DNA of 64,000 nt from Ahaetulla prasina. Taxonomy: Eukaryota; Chordata; Lepidosauria; Squamata; Colubridae. Below are positions 10,901 through 21,689 of this stretch, in pieces. A model generated the notes under the pieces. It saw nothing but the letters and a program-made list of their open reading frames with translations, made no database searches and was not told the DNA's origin. Positions within the stretch are counted from its first letter, which is position 1. The number at the start of each line of letters is the position of its first letter. The DNA lies in contig NC_080546.1 in the NCBI RefSeq assembly GCF_028640845.1, forward strand, positions 84,283,257 through 84,347,256. Direction: 5' to 3'. The translations under genes were made by a program, and so were the position numbers.

Positions 10901-11390
10901 ATTTATTTATTTATTTATTTAGTCACACAGTATGTATAAACATAAGCATGAAATAACTATACAATATATAAGCATATATATAAGTATGAGTATGTAATAA
11001 CTATATTAATTGGATATAATGAAAGGAAACAATAGGACAGGAACGGTAGGCATGCTTGTGCTCTTATGCACGCCCCTTACAGACCTCTTAGGAATGGGGT
11101 GAGGTCAATAGTAGACAGTTTTTGGTTGAAGCTTTGGGGATTTTGGGAAGAGACCACAGAGTCAGGTAGTGTGTTCCAAGCATTAACAACTCTGTTACTG
11201 AAGTCATATTTCCTGCAGTCAAGATTGGAGCAGTTAACATTAAGCTTAAATCTATTGCATGCTCATGTATTGTTGCAATTGAAGCTGAAGTAGTCTTTGA
11301 CAGGAAGGACATTGTAATAGAAGATTCTATGAGTTAAACTCTGGTCATGTCGAAGGCGTCATAGTTCTAAATTTTTACATTACATATAGG
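10901..11390 (-). mobile_element. L3-like CR1-clade LINE 3' end
   Basis: The (TTTA)n tail at left is followed by the 3' UTR (gtgctcttatgcacgcccct) and the antisense C-terminal coding block ending near PFLRGL. Six other copies of this family are in the window (25686, 27736, 33600, 42026, 50242 and 60872). Confidence 0.85.
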
Positions 11391-11504
11391 GTTGAAATAT
11401 TTGGCGAATGGCCAATGGTTCAGTTAAAACGTAAGTACTCTAACATTTCTTTTTCGTTGCTTCTTCTCTCCAGGGAGCAGAAACCTCTCCTCTCTCACAC
11501 ACAA

Positions 11505-12290
11505 ATTAGGCAGGTCTAGTTTAATGAAAAGAAGGACTAGTGGCAGGAGTGGGCTGCTGGCGGTTCACAGGGGTTCTGGAGAACCTCTAGCTAAGATTCT
11601 GTGCAGTTCGGAAAACCCCCAAATCCCACTCCTGGCTAGCCCCACCCAGCCCTCCCAGGAGTTCCCATGCAGCCCAATTTGGATACAGGTAAGCAGGGCG
11701 CCCACGGAGACTTGGGGAGGGTGAAGAATGGGTCTACCGGAAGTTCGGGAAGAACTTCCAGAGGGCCTGCAGAGCCTGGGGAGGGTGTTTCTGCCCACCC
11801 AGAGGCTTGAGGAAAGCCTCTGAAGCCCGGGGAGGACAAAAACACCCCCCTCCATGGTGCAGGAAGCTGACTAGACCATGCCCACCATGGCTACGCCCAC
11901 CCAACAATTGGGCAGAGCACCCCCTTCTAAAATTTTTGAAGCCTATCCCTGACTAGTGGTGATATGATAGCATTCTTCCAATATCTAAGGGTCTGCTACA
12001 AAGAAGAGAAGGTCAAACTATTTTCCCTAAGACCTGAAGGCAGTATAAGAAACCCTGGATGGAAATTAATCAAGGAGAGGAACACTATGAACTAAGTAGA
12101 AATTTCCTGACAGTTATAACAATTAATCAGTGGAACAACTTGCCTCCAGAAGTTGTGAATGCTCCAATACCTGAGGTTTTTAAGAGCATATTGGATAACC
12201 ATTTGTCTGAAGTGGTGTAGGGTTTCCTGCCTAAGCAGGGGGTTGGACTAGAAGACCTCCAAGGTCCCTTCCAACTTCGTTATTCTACTT
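11505..12290 (+). mobile_element. CR1 LINE 3' end, split by MITE at 11544-11951
   Basis: CR1 sequence (gtctagtttaatgaaaagaa) is interrupted after actagtgg and resumes at 11960. It continues through the C-terminal block to the 3' end (ggttggactagaagacctcc), where its ATTCT tail is interrupted by another LINE at 12291-12596. Confidence 0.85.
11544..11951. mobile_element. hAT-like MITE, family 3
   Basis: The ends are CAGGAGTGGGCTGC and GAAGCCTATCCCTG, with perfect actagtgg duplications (11536-11543, 11952-11959). A 3' fragment of the same family lies at 26020-26150. Confidence 0.9.
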
Positions 12291-12596
12291 ATTTATTTTA
12301 TTTTATTTATTTATTTATTTATTAGATTTTTATACCGCCCTTCTCCCGAAGGACTCAGGGCGGTTCACAGCCACTATAAAACAATGACAATTTACAGATA
12401 AAAACAGAAATTAAAAAACGTATTATATATTTGGCAAAAGATTTAAAACAGTTATAGCGTTAAAAAACCCCATTAAAAATTTGTATCGAATATAAATTAA
12501 AATTCAAACCCTTTAAAATATTAAAATTTAAAATTCCTAAGCCAGTCCTGCGCGAATAAACAAATACGTCTTCAGCTCGCGGCGAAAGGTCCGAAG
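12291..12596 (-). mobile_element. L2/CR1-type LINE 3' end inserted in CR1 tail
   Basis: A (TTTAT)n tail precedes the hairpin ccgcccttctcccgaagga/ctcagggcgg and an antisense C-terminal coding fragment. The flanking tattctac occurs before the insert (about 12282-12289) and again at 12597, consistent with an 8-bp duplication in the ATTCT tail. A longer copy is at 23563-24028. Confidence 0.8.
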
Positions 12597-13132
12597 TATT
12601 CTACTCCACTCCACTCCACTCCACTCCACTCCACTCCACTCCACTCCACTCCACTCCGTTCTGTTCTGTTCTGTTCTATTTCTTCTTCTCTTCTCTTCTC
12701 TTCTCTTCTCTTCTCTTCTCTTCTCTTCTCTTCTCTTCTCTTCCCTTCCCTTCCCTTCCCTTCCCTTCCACGCCACTCCACTCCGTTCTCTTCTCTTCTC
12801 TTCTCTTCTCTTCTCTTCTCTTCTCTTCTCTTCTCTTCTCTTCTCTTCTCTTCTCTCTCTCTTCTCTTCTCTTCCTTCCCTTCCTTCCCTTCCCTTCCCC
12901 TCCACTCCACTCCCTTCTCTCTCTTCTTCTCTCTCTCTCTCTCTCTTCTCTTCTCTTCTCTTCTCTTCTCTTCTCTTCTCTTCCCTTCCCTTCCCTTCCC
13001 TTCCCTTCCCTTCCCCTCCCCTCCCCTCCCCTCCACTCCCCTCCACTCCATTCCATTCCATTCCATTCTATTCTATTCTATTCTATTCTATTCTATTCTA
13101 TTCTATTCTATTCTATTCTATTCTATTCTAAA
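12597..13132. repeat. Compound pentanucleotide array
   Basis: About 530 bp of consecutive 5-mers: ACTCC, TTCTG, TTCTC, TTCCC, CTCCC and finally ATTCT. The array starts from a CR1 ATTCT tail and ends in pure ATTCT. The open frames on the minus strand are meaningless EEKR repeats. Confidence 0.97.
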
Positions 13133-13555
13133 TGAAGGAGAGGAACAACTTAGAACTAAGGAGAAATTTCCCGATGGTGAGAACAATTAACCAGTGGAAC
13201 AGCTTGCCTTCAGAAGTTGTAGGTGCTCCAACCCTGGAGGTTTTCAAGAAGCAATCCGATAGCCATTTGTCCAAAATGTTACAGGGTTTCCTGATTAAGC
13301 AGGGGGGGTTGGAGTAGAACACAGATCCCCAACCCTCAGTCCATGGACTGGCACTGGTCTGCAACATGCCAGAAATTGGACCATGGAAATAAGCGAAGCC
13401 CCCTCCCTGGGATACAAGCAGCACATGAAACTACATCTCCTGCGGTCTGCGGAAAAAATCTCTCACCAGTCCCTGGTGCCCAAAAGATCGGGGGCCACTG
13501 AACTAGAAAGCTCCAAAGATCGTTCCACCTCTATTGTTCTGTTATTCACACACAT
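13131..13555 (+). mobile_element. CR1 LINE 3' end, split by hAT
   Basis: The CR1 C-terminal block from aggagaggaacaacttagaa to 13320 is interrupted by a hAT-like element (13321-13499) and resumes at aactagaaagctcc. A short degenerate tail follows. Confidence 0.85.
13321..13499. mobile_element. hAT-like MITE in CR1
   Basis: The ends CACAGATCCCCAACC and (complement) CAGTGGCCCCCGATC are imperfect inverted repeats. Flanks gagtagaa and aactagaa retain a partial 8-bp duplication. Confidence 0.65.
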
Positions 13556-14074
13556 ATTTCTTCCTAGTTAGAGTATCTTCCGGTAGCAAAACCTTGCTCT
13601 TAGGATCATTGAAGCTCTGAATCCCAAAATACTTTGAGCTAACATGAAAAATGCACCAAGAAAGGTGTTTTTTAAAACAAAATAAATTTATTGTCTGGTT
13701 CTTCTGATTTCTATCCTGAATGCCTCCGGTGTTCATCAGTCCATAAGAATTTAGCTGCTGGGATCAAGAGCTTTCTGTTTGGTGGGAAATTCTTGCAGGT
13801 GTTGTGAATCTCAGTTATGCCTTAGAGGCAAAAAAAAAAAAAAGCTGTTACAAGACGGTGGTTGTGTCAGTTTCCTCCGAGGCGAGGAGAGTTGAAGAGG
13901 GGTTTGTGTGTGTGCGTGTGTGTATGTGTGTGTTTGGCAGGCATTAAAAGCTGCTCTGCATTACTTGAGAGCGTATTTGATCATGACAAAACCTTCTAGC
14001 CAGAAACGAATGTCAGCCGAGGTTTTGCTCCAGACCTCTGCTCAAAGGAATGTAAGGCTTTGTAGCAGGAGGAT

Positions 14075-14849
14075 CAGAGGTGGTCCTCAGCCTGTTCAGA
14101 CCGGTTCTGGCGAACTGGTAGCAGCGACTGTGGGTGGGCCAGCTGTCAAGCCCAGCTCTGGCTCGACACATGACGCTACAGGGGTACGGATCATGGGAGC
14201 AGCCCCTAATCAAAGATCCAAAGGGATGACATATCAAGGACTTGTTTGAGGGCTGCAGGGATCTGCGTTTGGCAAGCATGAGAAAAGAATCAGCACACTA
14301 GAGGGAGATGAGGGCTGGTCGTTAGGAAGAGCTGCTTTAGTTCTGGGATTTAGCAGATGACGTGGCTGCTAAGATTGTCAGACGAGGAGGGAGAGAGCAG
14401 CCGGGCATCCAGTCAACGGAGCAGTTCAGCCATGGGGCTGGACATGAGCAGCGCGGGATGTTTTAAAGGGGCTGAGAGGCAGAAGCTCTCAGTGCTGATT
14501 TTGTACAGAGAGACCTCGACTTTTACTGAGACCCGGTTTGTAGCAGACCCAATAAACGAAGTCACTATCGGAAAGATAACCCAAGTTGGCTTGTTTCTTC
14601 TCATGGCATCTGACACCACTGTGGCTGAGCAAGCCGAGACCAGCCTACCTGCCCAGACGTAATGCTCTCCTATTTAGCCATGCTTTTGAGGCCAGGCGCA
14701 TGCACAGAAGGTGCGCATGCAAGCAAAGCACATGTGCGGAAGGCCGGGTGCATGGACAGAAGGCACGCAAGCATGCAGCGAGCATGTGGAAGGCCGAGCA
14801 TATGCACGGAAGGCGAACCGGTGGCAAGAAGATGTGAAACCCATCGCTG
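14075..14849. mobile_element. hAT-like MITE split by an LTR
   Basis: The ends are CAGAGGTGGTCCTCAGCC and GTGAAACCCATCGCTG. Flanks aggaggat and gggaggaa match 6/8. The right arm has CpG-rich GCATGCACGGAAGG repeats. The interior is interrupted by the LTR at 14144-14615. Confidence 0.75.
14144..14615 (+). mobile_element. Solo LTR, third family
   Basis: This 472-bp block begins TGTCAAGCCC and ends CATCTGACA, has AATAAA near 14552, and exactly interrupts a MITE. The 5-bp flanks ccagc and ccact match only partly. Confidence 0.65.
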
Positions 14850-14884
14850 GGGAGGAAGTTTGCATCATTTGCTGAAAATTTCTT

Positions 14885-14897
14885 TTCTTTTCTTTTC

Positions 14898-14940
<43 letters not shown>

Positions 14941-15957
14941 TTTTTGACAAATTTTTTATTATTTTTGTAAAATACAAAACAATCATTTTGAGTATCAGTT
15001 AGGTACATCTTTAAACAAATCAAATTTCACCCCCCAATACATTAAATCCACTATATTTCCTTTTCCCTTATAAAATTATTTTTATTTACATGAATTTTCC
15101 TCAAAATTCTATTCTAACCCCCCATTCTGAAATCAATATTTAAATCAAGTCTAGTCCCCAAATTTCAAACTGCTTCTACTCCTTTAATCCAAATATAACA
15201 GTAGTTTAATCTCATAAAAAAGAAAAGCAAAGAAAAAAGGAAAGGAAAGGAAAAAAGCAAATATAAAATGTCTCTAACCTAACAATTCAGTTTCAATTTC
15301 ATATTTAACTTAGTTCTCTTACATTATATTCAACTGTTCTCTCAAAAATTTAACACTCGTTTCCCTCTTTCCCCAATCTATTTTATAATCCTTTCCTCCG
15401 TTCCCCAAAACAACATTAACATTAATAATTATTCTATCATTAACACATCATATTCTTACATAAATGACACAATTCTCTGCTTAATTTTTAATATATTTAA
15501 ATCTAAGGTGGCCTTTTATATTTTAATCAGAGGACAGCCATCGAATATCCTTTCTTAAAGCTATCGTGCCATCTGGGGAATGGTTCTGAAATCACAAAAA
15601 CCATTCCATTCTTAACTATCTTTCTCTGCCTCTAAATATCCTCTTAGTATCCTCTAAGAATAATTACTAATCACAAATAACAAAGTGCTCTTTTATATTT
15701 AAATCAGAGGTCAGTCATCCAAAATCCTTTCTTGAAGCTGTCGTGCCATCTGGGGAATGGTTCTGAAATCACAAGAACCATTCCATTCTTGACTATCTTT
15801 CTCTGCCTCTAAATATCCTCTAATATCCTCTAAATATAACTGCAAATCACAAATAGCAAAAGTGGCCATCAGAGGTTAGCCATCCAATATCCTTTCTTGA
15901 AGCTCTCGTGCCATCTGGGGAATAGTTCTGAAATCACAAAAACTATTCCATTCTTGA
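14885..15957 (-). mobile_element. 5'-truncated L1 LINE with target duplication
   Basis: A poly(A)-like (TTTC)n/T-run tail (minus strand) is followed by an AT-rich 3' UTR. Perfect 13-bp copies of ctgaaaatttctt flank it (14872-14884, 15958-15970), which fixes the boundaries. The 3' UTR contains three degenerate tandem repeats near 15515, 15690 and 15860. L1 identity rests on tail type and truncation style; no ORF2 is retained. Confidence 0.75.
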
Positions 15958-15970
15958 CTGAAAATTTCTT

Positions 15971-16512
15971 AAATTCCCCCAGAATTTCATAGGTTATGGA
16001 TCTAGAGATTTCCAAGTGCAGGAGAAATTTGATGGTCATTAAGAGAAGTTGCAGGTCTCTTCTGTTCCCAAGAAACTTTCTCCTGTCCAAGTTCTCACAA
16101 TTCCTCTTTTTCATTGACGAGTCCTCTTTTCAGATCAAGCATCTTCCAGATGTTCTGAGTTTGCAATACTAGACTTTTCCTAGTTGGGGACTCAGCCCCA
16201 AACATCTGCTCTACATTTGTGGAAATCATTTGTGGAAATGAAGCTCACCCCAACTTGGCTGTTTAACTGCAATCTGTTGCCAATTATTTGTACGTCCCAT
16301 ATTAGAATTCGTATTAAATTGTGGACAGAAATGTAGGACAGGTTGGAGCACAGAGTTGTAAATCTGATGCATTCTAAATGATTATAGAATCCCATATGAT
16401 AATGATTAAGCGGGTCACCTTCCGTATATTTATTTCTATATTTATGGCAAATGTTTATTATTTATTAAAAATATTTTCAGTCTATTTCTCTATATTAAAC
16501 ACCACATAGATC
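15971..16512. other. Unassigned unique sequence
   Basis: Pre-insertion flank of the L1. A minus-strand open frame at 15971-16114 has no recognisable domain. Confidence 0.5.
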
Positions 16513-16520
16513 AGCTATAC

Positions 16521-17117
16521 CAGTGGTGAAATGTAAAATTTGTTACTACCGGTTCTGGGGCATTGCTTGGTAGGGGGAGTAATGTGACTGGGTGGGCGTG
16601 GCCAACTTTTTTTTTTACTTTTAAAAAAAAAATTTTCTACAACCTCTTCTTGCTTTTAAAAGGCTCTGACAATCCCATCTGAGTTGCCTGATCATCAGAG
16701 GTTTTTGTTTTCTTTTAAAAGCATTTTTTTTGCCTTTAAAATAAAAATAACCTCTGACAATCAGGCAACTCAGCTGGGATCGTCAGAGGAGCCTTTTAAA
16801 AGCATTTTTTTACAACCTCTTTGGCCGAAGAGGTTGTAGAAAAAATGCTTTTAAAAGGCTCTGATGATCCCAGATGAGCTGCACAATCATCAGAGGCTTT
16901 TTTTTTTACTTTTAAAAGCATTTTTTCAGTCAAAGAAAAAACACTTTTAAAAGTAAAAAACAAACAAACAAACAAAAAACCTTGTGCTGGGCATGGAGGG
17001 GGGCAGGGATTTTTGCTACCGGTTCTCCGAACCACCCGCCGCCATCGCTATCGGATAGGCTGATCTGGTCCAAACCAGATCGGGTGATTCAGTCCGAACC
17101 AGGAGCATTTCACCCCG
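16521..17117. mobile_element. hAT-like MITE with internal fold-back repeats
   Basis: The ends are CAGTGGTGAAATG and CATTTCACCCCG. Flanks agctatac (16513-16520) and acctatac (17118-17125) match 7/8. The interior alternates direct and inverted copies of a block around cttttaaaaggctctgac and tgatcatcagagg. Confidence 0.85.
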
Positions 17118-17166
17118 ACCTATACCCAAACAATGAGAACTTGGCATTTGAAGATTGAAGCCCTTT

Positions 17167-17685
17167 TGTCGTGTCCCACTCCTCCGCTGACGGCCGGGTC
17201 AGGGAAATCCGAATCAGGCTTGCCTCTGCAGCTCTGCCCAAAGTCCTAGCAAAGTCCTCAGAGCAGGCAGGAGACCAGTAAGTGACTTCAGCAAGATAAG
17301 TTCGACTTTTGCCTGACTCAGAGACTGCCAGAAAGCAGATCCTTTATATAGGCCATGGGGTGTGGTTCCATGACTCAGCACTCATTAAGGCCTGCCCCTC
17401 CCTTCCTTCTGTTGCCTCCGCCTATCCAATCTTCTGATGCGAGGGTCACTCCAATCAGCTGTTGGTAATAAACCCTCCTCAGGCTCACATGCTGTGGAGG
17501 AGGGGAAGGGGTCTAGCTGCTCCGTTTGCCTGGGCATGGAGTCAGGGCTGGGGCCGGGAAGTGCTCCTTCTTCTGCAGTTTGTCTGGGCATGGAGCCAGG
17601 ACTGGGGCCGGGAGGCATACATTCCTCCGTGTTCGGGAGCAGATAAGAAGGTCCCGGCTGCTCTGAGGGCAGGCAAGACACAACA
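17167..17685 (-). mobile_element. Solo LTR A of Gypsy-like family
   Basis: A 519-bp LTR with TG/CA ends (minus strand TGTTGTGTC...GGGACACGACA) and a perfect CCTTT duplication (17162-17166, 17686-17690). TATATAAAGG marks the promoter on the minus strand. A frame runs from the LTR start to just before the promoter and ends DPRIRRLDRRRQQKEGRGRP. Duplication length and layout fit Gypsy/Ty3 elements; an ERV is possible. Confidence 0.9.
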
Positions 17686-17712
17686 CCTTTAAAGTTATTT
17701 CGATATCTCATC

Positions 17713-17968
17713 CAGGGATGGTACTGACTTACTTTACCAGTTCAGAAATGTGTGTGCATGCGCCTCATCCAGGTATGTGCCCCGCCTTCCGCACATGCTC
17801 TTTGCTGGTGCGTGTGCCTTTGGCGCATGCGCCCAGCCTCAAAAATGTGCCTAAATAGGATGGTATAGAGCCAGGGTGGATGGGCAGAAGTGGGCAGGGG
17901 TGGGCCCACCTGTAATTTCCGCTACCAGTTTGGGCAAACCGGTCCAAACCAGCTGAATACTACCTCCG
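17713..17968. mobile_element. hAT-like MITE
   Basis: Starts CAGGGATGGTACTG and ends ATACTACCTCCG, with perfect atctcatc duplications (17705-17712, 17969-17976). Confidence 0.88.
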
Positions 17969-17989
17969 ATCTCATCCCTTTGCAGTAAT

Positions 17990-18440
17990 TATTGCTGACA
18001 TGATTTGTCATGCAGTTAGCAGGGGTTGAGTTCAAACCAAAGACTTAACCTCTCATCATCTGATTTTGATGAGCAAAATCTGTTCAAAAGTTCCTAAACA
18101 TCGGAAAAATAGGTTAGCTTTCAGCAATTAGAATAATTGCATTTCTTTTAAGTCAATGGTTGTTTTTTCCAACGGTAGAATAAATTGGGAACTTTCGTCT
18201 TTGAGGTTGTCTCATTAGGCCTTTTCCTCATCTTAAAGTCCAGTCCTGCATGGTAAAAATGCCACTGGAATTTATAGATCCCTTGGCAAAATCGGATTTT
18301 CACTCTCCAAATATGATGACGGAACTTAATTGGTCTTACTTGGACCTGCCATTTGTCCCTAATCCCTTTTTAGGATGTAGGAAGGAGATTTGAAATGAGA
18401 AGTCTAATCAACGCATGACATCTGAATACAGAGAACATAG
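17990..18440. other. Unassigned unique sequence
   Basis: No recognised repeat or coding signal. Confidence 0.5.
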
Positions 18441-19440
18441 AATAACAGGGACTTTGAAAGGGACTTTGGAGGCCTTCTAGTCCAACTCCCTTGCTGAGCA
18501 GGAGACCATATGTATCACTCCAAAAAAATGACCATCCAATCTCTACTTTTAAAAACTCCAATCAAAGAGCACCCACAACTTCTGGAAGCAAGCCATTCCA
18601 CAGATTCATTGTTCTGTCGGGAAATTTCTCCTTAGTTGTAGGTTGGATCTTGTACCCATTACATCCTGTCCTCTCATGCTTGATTCCCTCTTCTCTGTGA
18701 CAGCCCCTCAAATACTGGAAGACCGATATTATATCCATCCTAGTCCTTCTCTTTTTCAGACTAGATGTGCCTAGTTCCCCCACTATTTCATCACATGGTT
18801 TAACCTCTAGACCAGCGGTTCTCAACCTTTATAGTGCTGCGACTCCTTTAATACATGCTGCGACCCCTTTAATACAGGACGGAGGCATTAAAGTGGAGAC
18901 TCCTCCCCTATTAAGTTTATCGCGCCTGAAGCCAGATTAGGCTAGCGATTGGGAGCGATTGCAGCTGGCTTGAGAGGGAGACATCAGAGCAAAGATTTCT
19001 CTCTTTTTTAATTCATCGCGCCTGAAGCCGAATTCGGCTAGCGATTTGAAGAGCCTGCAGCTGGCTTGTGGAGTCAACCATTGGAGCGTGATTCTTCGAC
19101 TTGCAAGTATACTTCCCATATTTCCGATGGTCTTAGGCGACCCCTGGCAAATCGTCATTCGACCCCCAACGGGGTCACGACCCACAGGTTGAGAACCGCT
19201 GCTCTAGACCTCTCATCATCTTTGTGGTCTTCTCTACACTCATTCTCGAGTCTCAACATCTTTTTGCATCATGGTGACCAAACTGGATGCAGCACTCCAA
19301 ATAAGCCTTACTAGTGCAGTATAAAGCAGTACTGACCCTTTGCGTAATCTTGAACCTATCCCTCTGTTGATACAACTAAGAACTGCATTAGCTTTTTTTT
19401 GGCAGCTGCAACACATTCATTGGTGGGTCTATTAAGATCG
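18441..19440 (-). mobile_element. CR1 LINE, split by SPIN-like hAT
   Basis: Antisense CR1 from the 3' end (ggactttggaggccttctag) through coding sequence to about 19440, interrupted exactly at ctctagac by the hAT element at 18813-19201. Confidence 0.88.
18813..19201 (-). mobile_element. SPIN-like non-autonomous hAT
   Basis: The minus strand begins CAGCGGTTCTCAACCTGTGG and continues with GTCGTGACCCC and GGTCGCCTAAGACCATC, motifs I recognise from SPIN (Space Invader) hAT transposons. The other end is CAGCGGTTCTCAACC in mirror form. Perfect ctctagac duplications flank it (18805-18812, 19202-19209). The interior carries two copies of a block tcgcgcctgaagcc...gctagcgatt, about 95 bp apart. Confidence 0.85.
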
Positions 19441-19527
19441 AGAACACCCCATATTCCATCCCTGAATTATATTGGGGTGTGTGAGATGTGTGAGATGTGT
19501 ACAGCTTCAGTATTTCTCACTTCGGAG

Positions 19528-19696
19528 CAGAGGTGGGCTTCGCATACTGTTACAACAAGTTCGCCCTGCACCGGAAATGTGAGCACCATCCACACATGCG
19601 TGGACTGTCACAAAACATGGCAATTCGCTCTCCTGCATGGTTGGCATATGCATGTGGTGTCAAAACTCAAACCAGAGATATAGGATGGGATTGTGC
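19528..19696. mobile_element. Truncated hAT-like MITE fused to LTR B
   Basis: The left end CAGAGGTGGGCTTC is followed by typical interior sequence up to gggattgtgcc, where it joins LTR sequence. The right terminal repeat is missing. Confidence 0.7.
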
Positions 19697-20037
19697 CCCC
19701 TCCTCCACAGCATGTGAGCCTGAGGGAGGTCAATTGCCAACAGCTGCAGACTGGTGTGACCCTCGCGTCAGAAGACTTGATAGACGGAGGCAACAGAAGG
19801 AAGGGAGGGGCAGGCCTGGATAAGCGCTGAGTCATGGAGCCACACCCCATGGCCTATATAAAGGACCTGCTTCCTGGCATTCTCTGAGTCAGGCAAAGTC
19901 TAAACATATCTTGCTGAAGTCACTTTCTGGTCTCCTGCCTGCCCTGAGGACTTTGCTAGGACTTTGGCAGAGCTGCAGAGGCACGCCTGATTCGGATTTC
20001 CCTGACCCGGCCGTCAGCGGAGGAGTGGGACATGACA
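19697..20037 (+). mobile_element. 5'-truncated solo LTR B
   Basis: Same family as LTR A and D. It begins inside U3 (ccctcctccacagcatgtga) and ends GGGACATGACA. TATATAAAGG at the promoter is intact. The frame fragment ends DPRVRRLDRRRQQKEGRGRPG. The truncated left edge abuts a broken MITE, suggesting a deletion across both. Confidence 0.8.
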
Positions 20038-20039
20038 CA

Positions 20040-20689
20040 CTCCCTCACGTGAGGGCTGACTCCACTAGAACGTGAACCATTAAGTGAACAATTACTTTGT
20101 CTCCTAAATAAACGTGCCTGCTTCTCCACTTCTCTCGATAAAAAAGACACAATGACAATCCAGTACTTTGAACATGAAAACCCATTTACACATGATGACC
20201 TTCTCATTCCTGAGCATAATATATAGAGCTATAGATATGTATAAAATATTCATTGAGTCTCTTGGAAGAGGAAAGTCTTTTATAGCATCTTCCTTTTAGC
20301 TCATTTCTGCATTGACTAGTATATTTGATCTTTTTTCAATATTGTGCCGCTGTTTGTTTTTCAATTTGTAATGTTCCTTTTTTCCCCCTCCGTATTGATT
20401 TATGCTTTGTCTTTTGTGCTGTCAGCTCTTGGCTAGCACAAGCATGCAATCTAACTCATAATAAAATGCCGCTATTCTACAGTTTCTTCTCTGAGCGTGG
20501 CCTGGAAAAATAAAAAGAGGGAGGGCCCTTGGCATTATCTATGAATGCAGGCTAGCGGAGCAAAGGGATGGCTTTTGTCATGTGGGAAACTCTTGATGGC
20601 TTCTGATAGCTTGGTCCATGAAGGCTTGTTCCTGAAGTTGGGCTCCAGGATCAATCTCATTCTGCTCTTGCTTCTCTTGGGATCATAGC
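20040..20689. other. Unassigned unique sequence
   Basis: AT-rich; no element recognised. Confidence 0.5.
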
Positions 20690-20694
20690 AGTAT

Positions 20695-21308
20695 TGTCGT
20701 GTCCCATCCCCCACTCTGACAAACGAGTCAAGGAAGTCCATAACAAACTTGGTAACGAAGCCTCTGCAGCTTGCCAAGTCCCTTCAAGGTTTATCAGGGC
20801 AGGCGGGAGTCCAAGTTGTGACTTCAGCGATAGGGTCTGATATCAGCAAACTCGATAAGACTTTGCTTGACTCAAGGTTGGAATGCCACAAGCAGGTCCT
20901 TTATATAGGCTGTGGGGTGTGGCTCCATGACTTAGCATTTATCCAGGCCTGCCCCTCCCTTCCTTCTGTTGGCGTCACCTCTCAGATCTCCGGAAGCGAG
21001 GATCCTCCCACTTTGAATTGTCTTCTGCTGTTTGGGAAAGGGAGGGGTCAGAAGGAGTAGGCCCAAGCAATTCCAATCCCTGGCTGGCTTCCTCTGATGG
21101 TTGAGCCAAAGGAACACACGCCATATGAGTGAGGTTTATCGGGCTTGTTTGTTCACTCCTGGAATCCTCTCTGGGCATGGGGCCAGGGCCGGGGGCTGGA
21201 GGCATGACAGGCCGTTCATCTTCATTATCAGACTCGGAGTCTGATAACAGGACCAGTTGGAGACGGGAGGGGCCCAGCTGAGGAGAAGAGGGAGGACGAG
21301 TCACAACA
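20695..21308 (-). mobile_element. Solo LTR C of Gypsy-like family
   Basis: A 614-bp LTR with perfect AGTAT duplications (20690-20694, 21309-21313). The minus-strand frame begins VVTRPPSSPQLGPS and reaches DPRFRRSER before a TGA. The codons after it would still read RQQKEGR. LTR E has a TGA at the same site. Confidence 0.9.
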
Positions 21309-21367
21309 AGTATCCTGGCCTGGACAGTCAGTCCCATGTCTGGTTGGCAATTCATCATAGTCCTATG

Positions 21368-21681
21368 AAGTAGTGGGCTGCTGCCGGTTCAGACCAATTT
21401 GGGCGAACAGGTAGTTCCAATGATCAGCTGGCCCCACCCATTGGCCCCTGCCCTATCTAGTCCTATATTTCCTTCTTTCTGGCTCAGCTGATTTGCGGGG
21501 CACAGCTGATTTCCATGCCTCCGCTGCTCTACTAACCGGGGCTGCTTAGAAGGTAAGCAGCTGAGCTTCAGAACTGCTGTATTTTGAACACTGCACGCAA
21601 GCAAGTTAGGTGCGCATGCGTGAAGCGTGTCATGCGTGCGATCGCTGAACTGGTTGTTAAACCGGTTACAACCCACCACTG
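21368..21681. mobile_element. hAT-like MITE
   Basis: The ends are AAGTAGTGGGCTGC and CAACCCACCACTG. Flanks gtcctatg (21360-21367) and gccctatg (21682-21689) match 7/8. Confidence 0.85.
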
Positions 21682-21689
21682 GCCCTATG

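Noticed and set aside
12537..13066. Long EEKR/EGKG-rich frames on the minus strand
   Set aside because: They are translations of pentanucleotide repeats.
15869..16114. 81-codon minus-strand frame as a gene
   Set aside because: It crosses the L1 insertion boundary at 15957, so it did not exist before the insertion.
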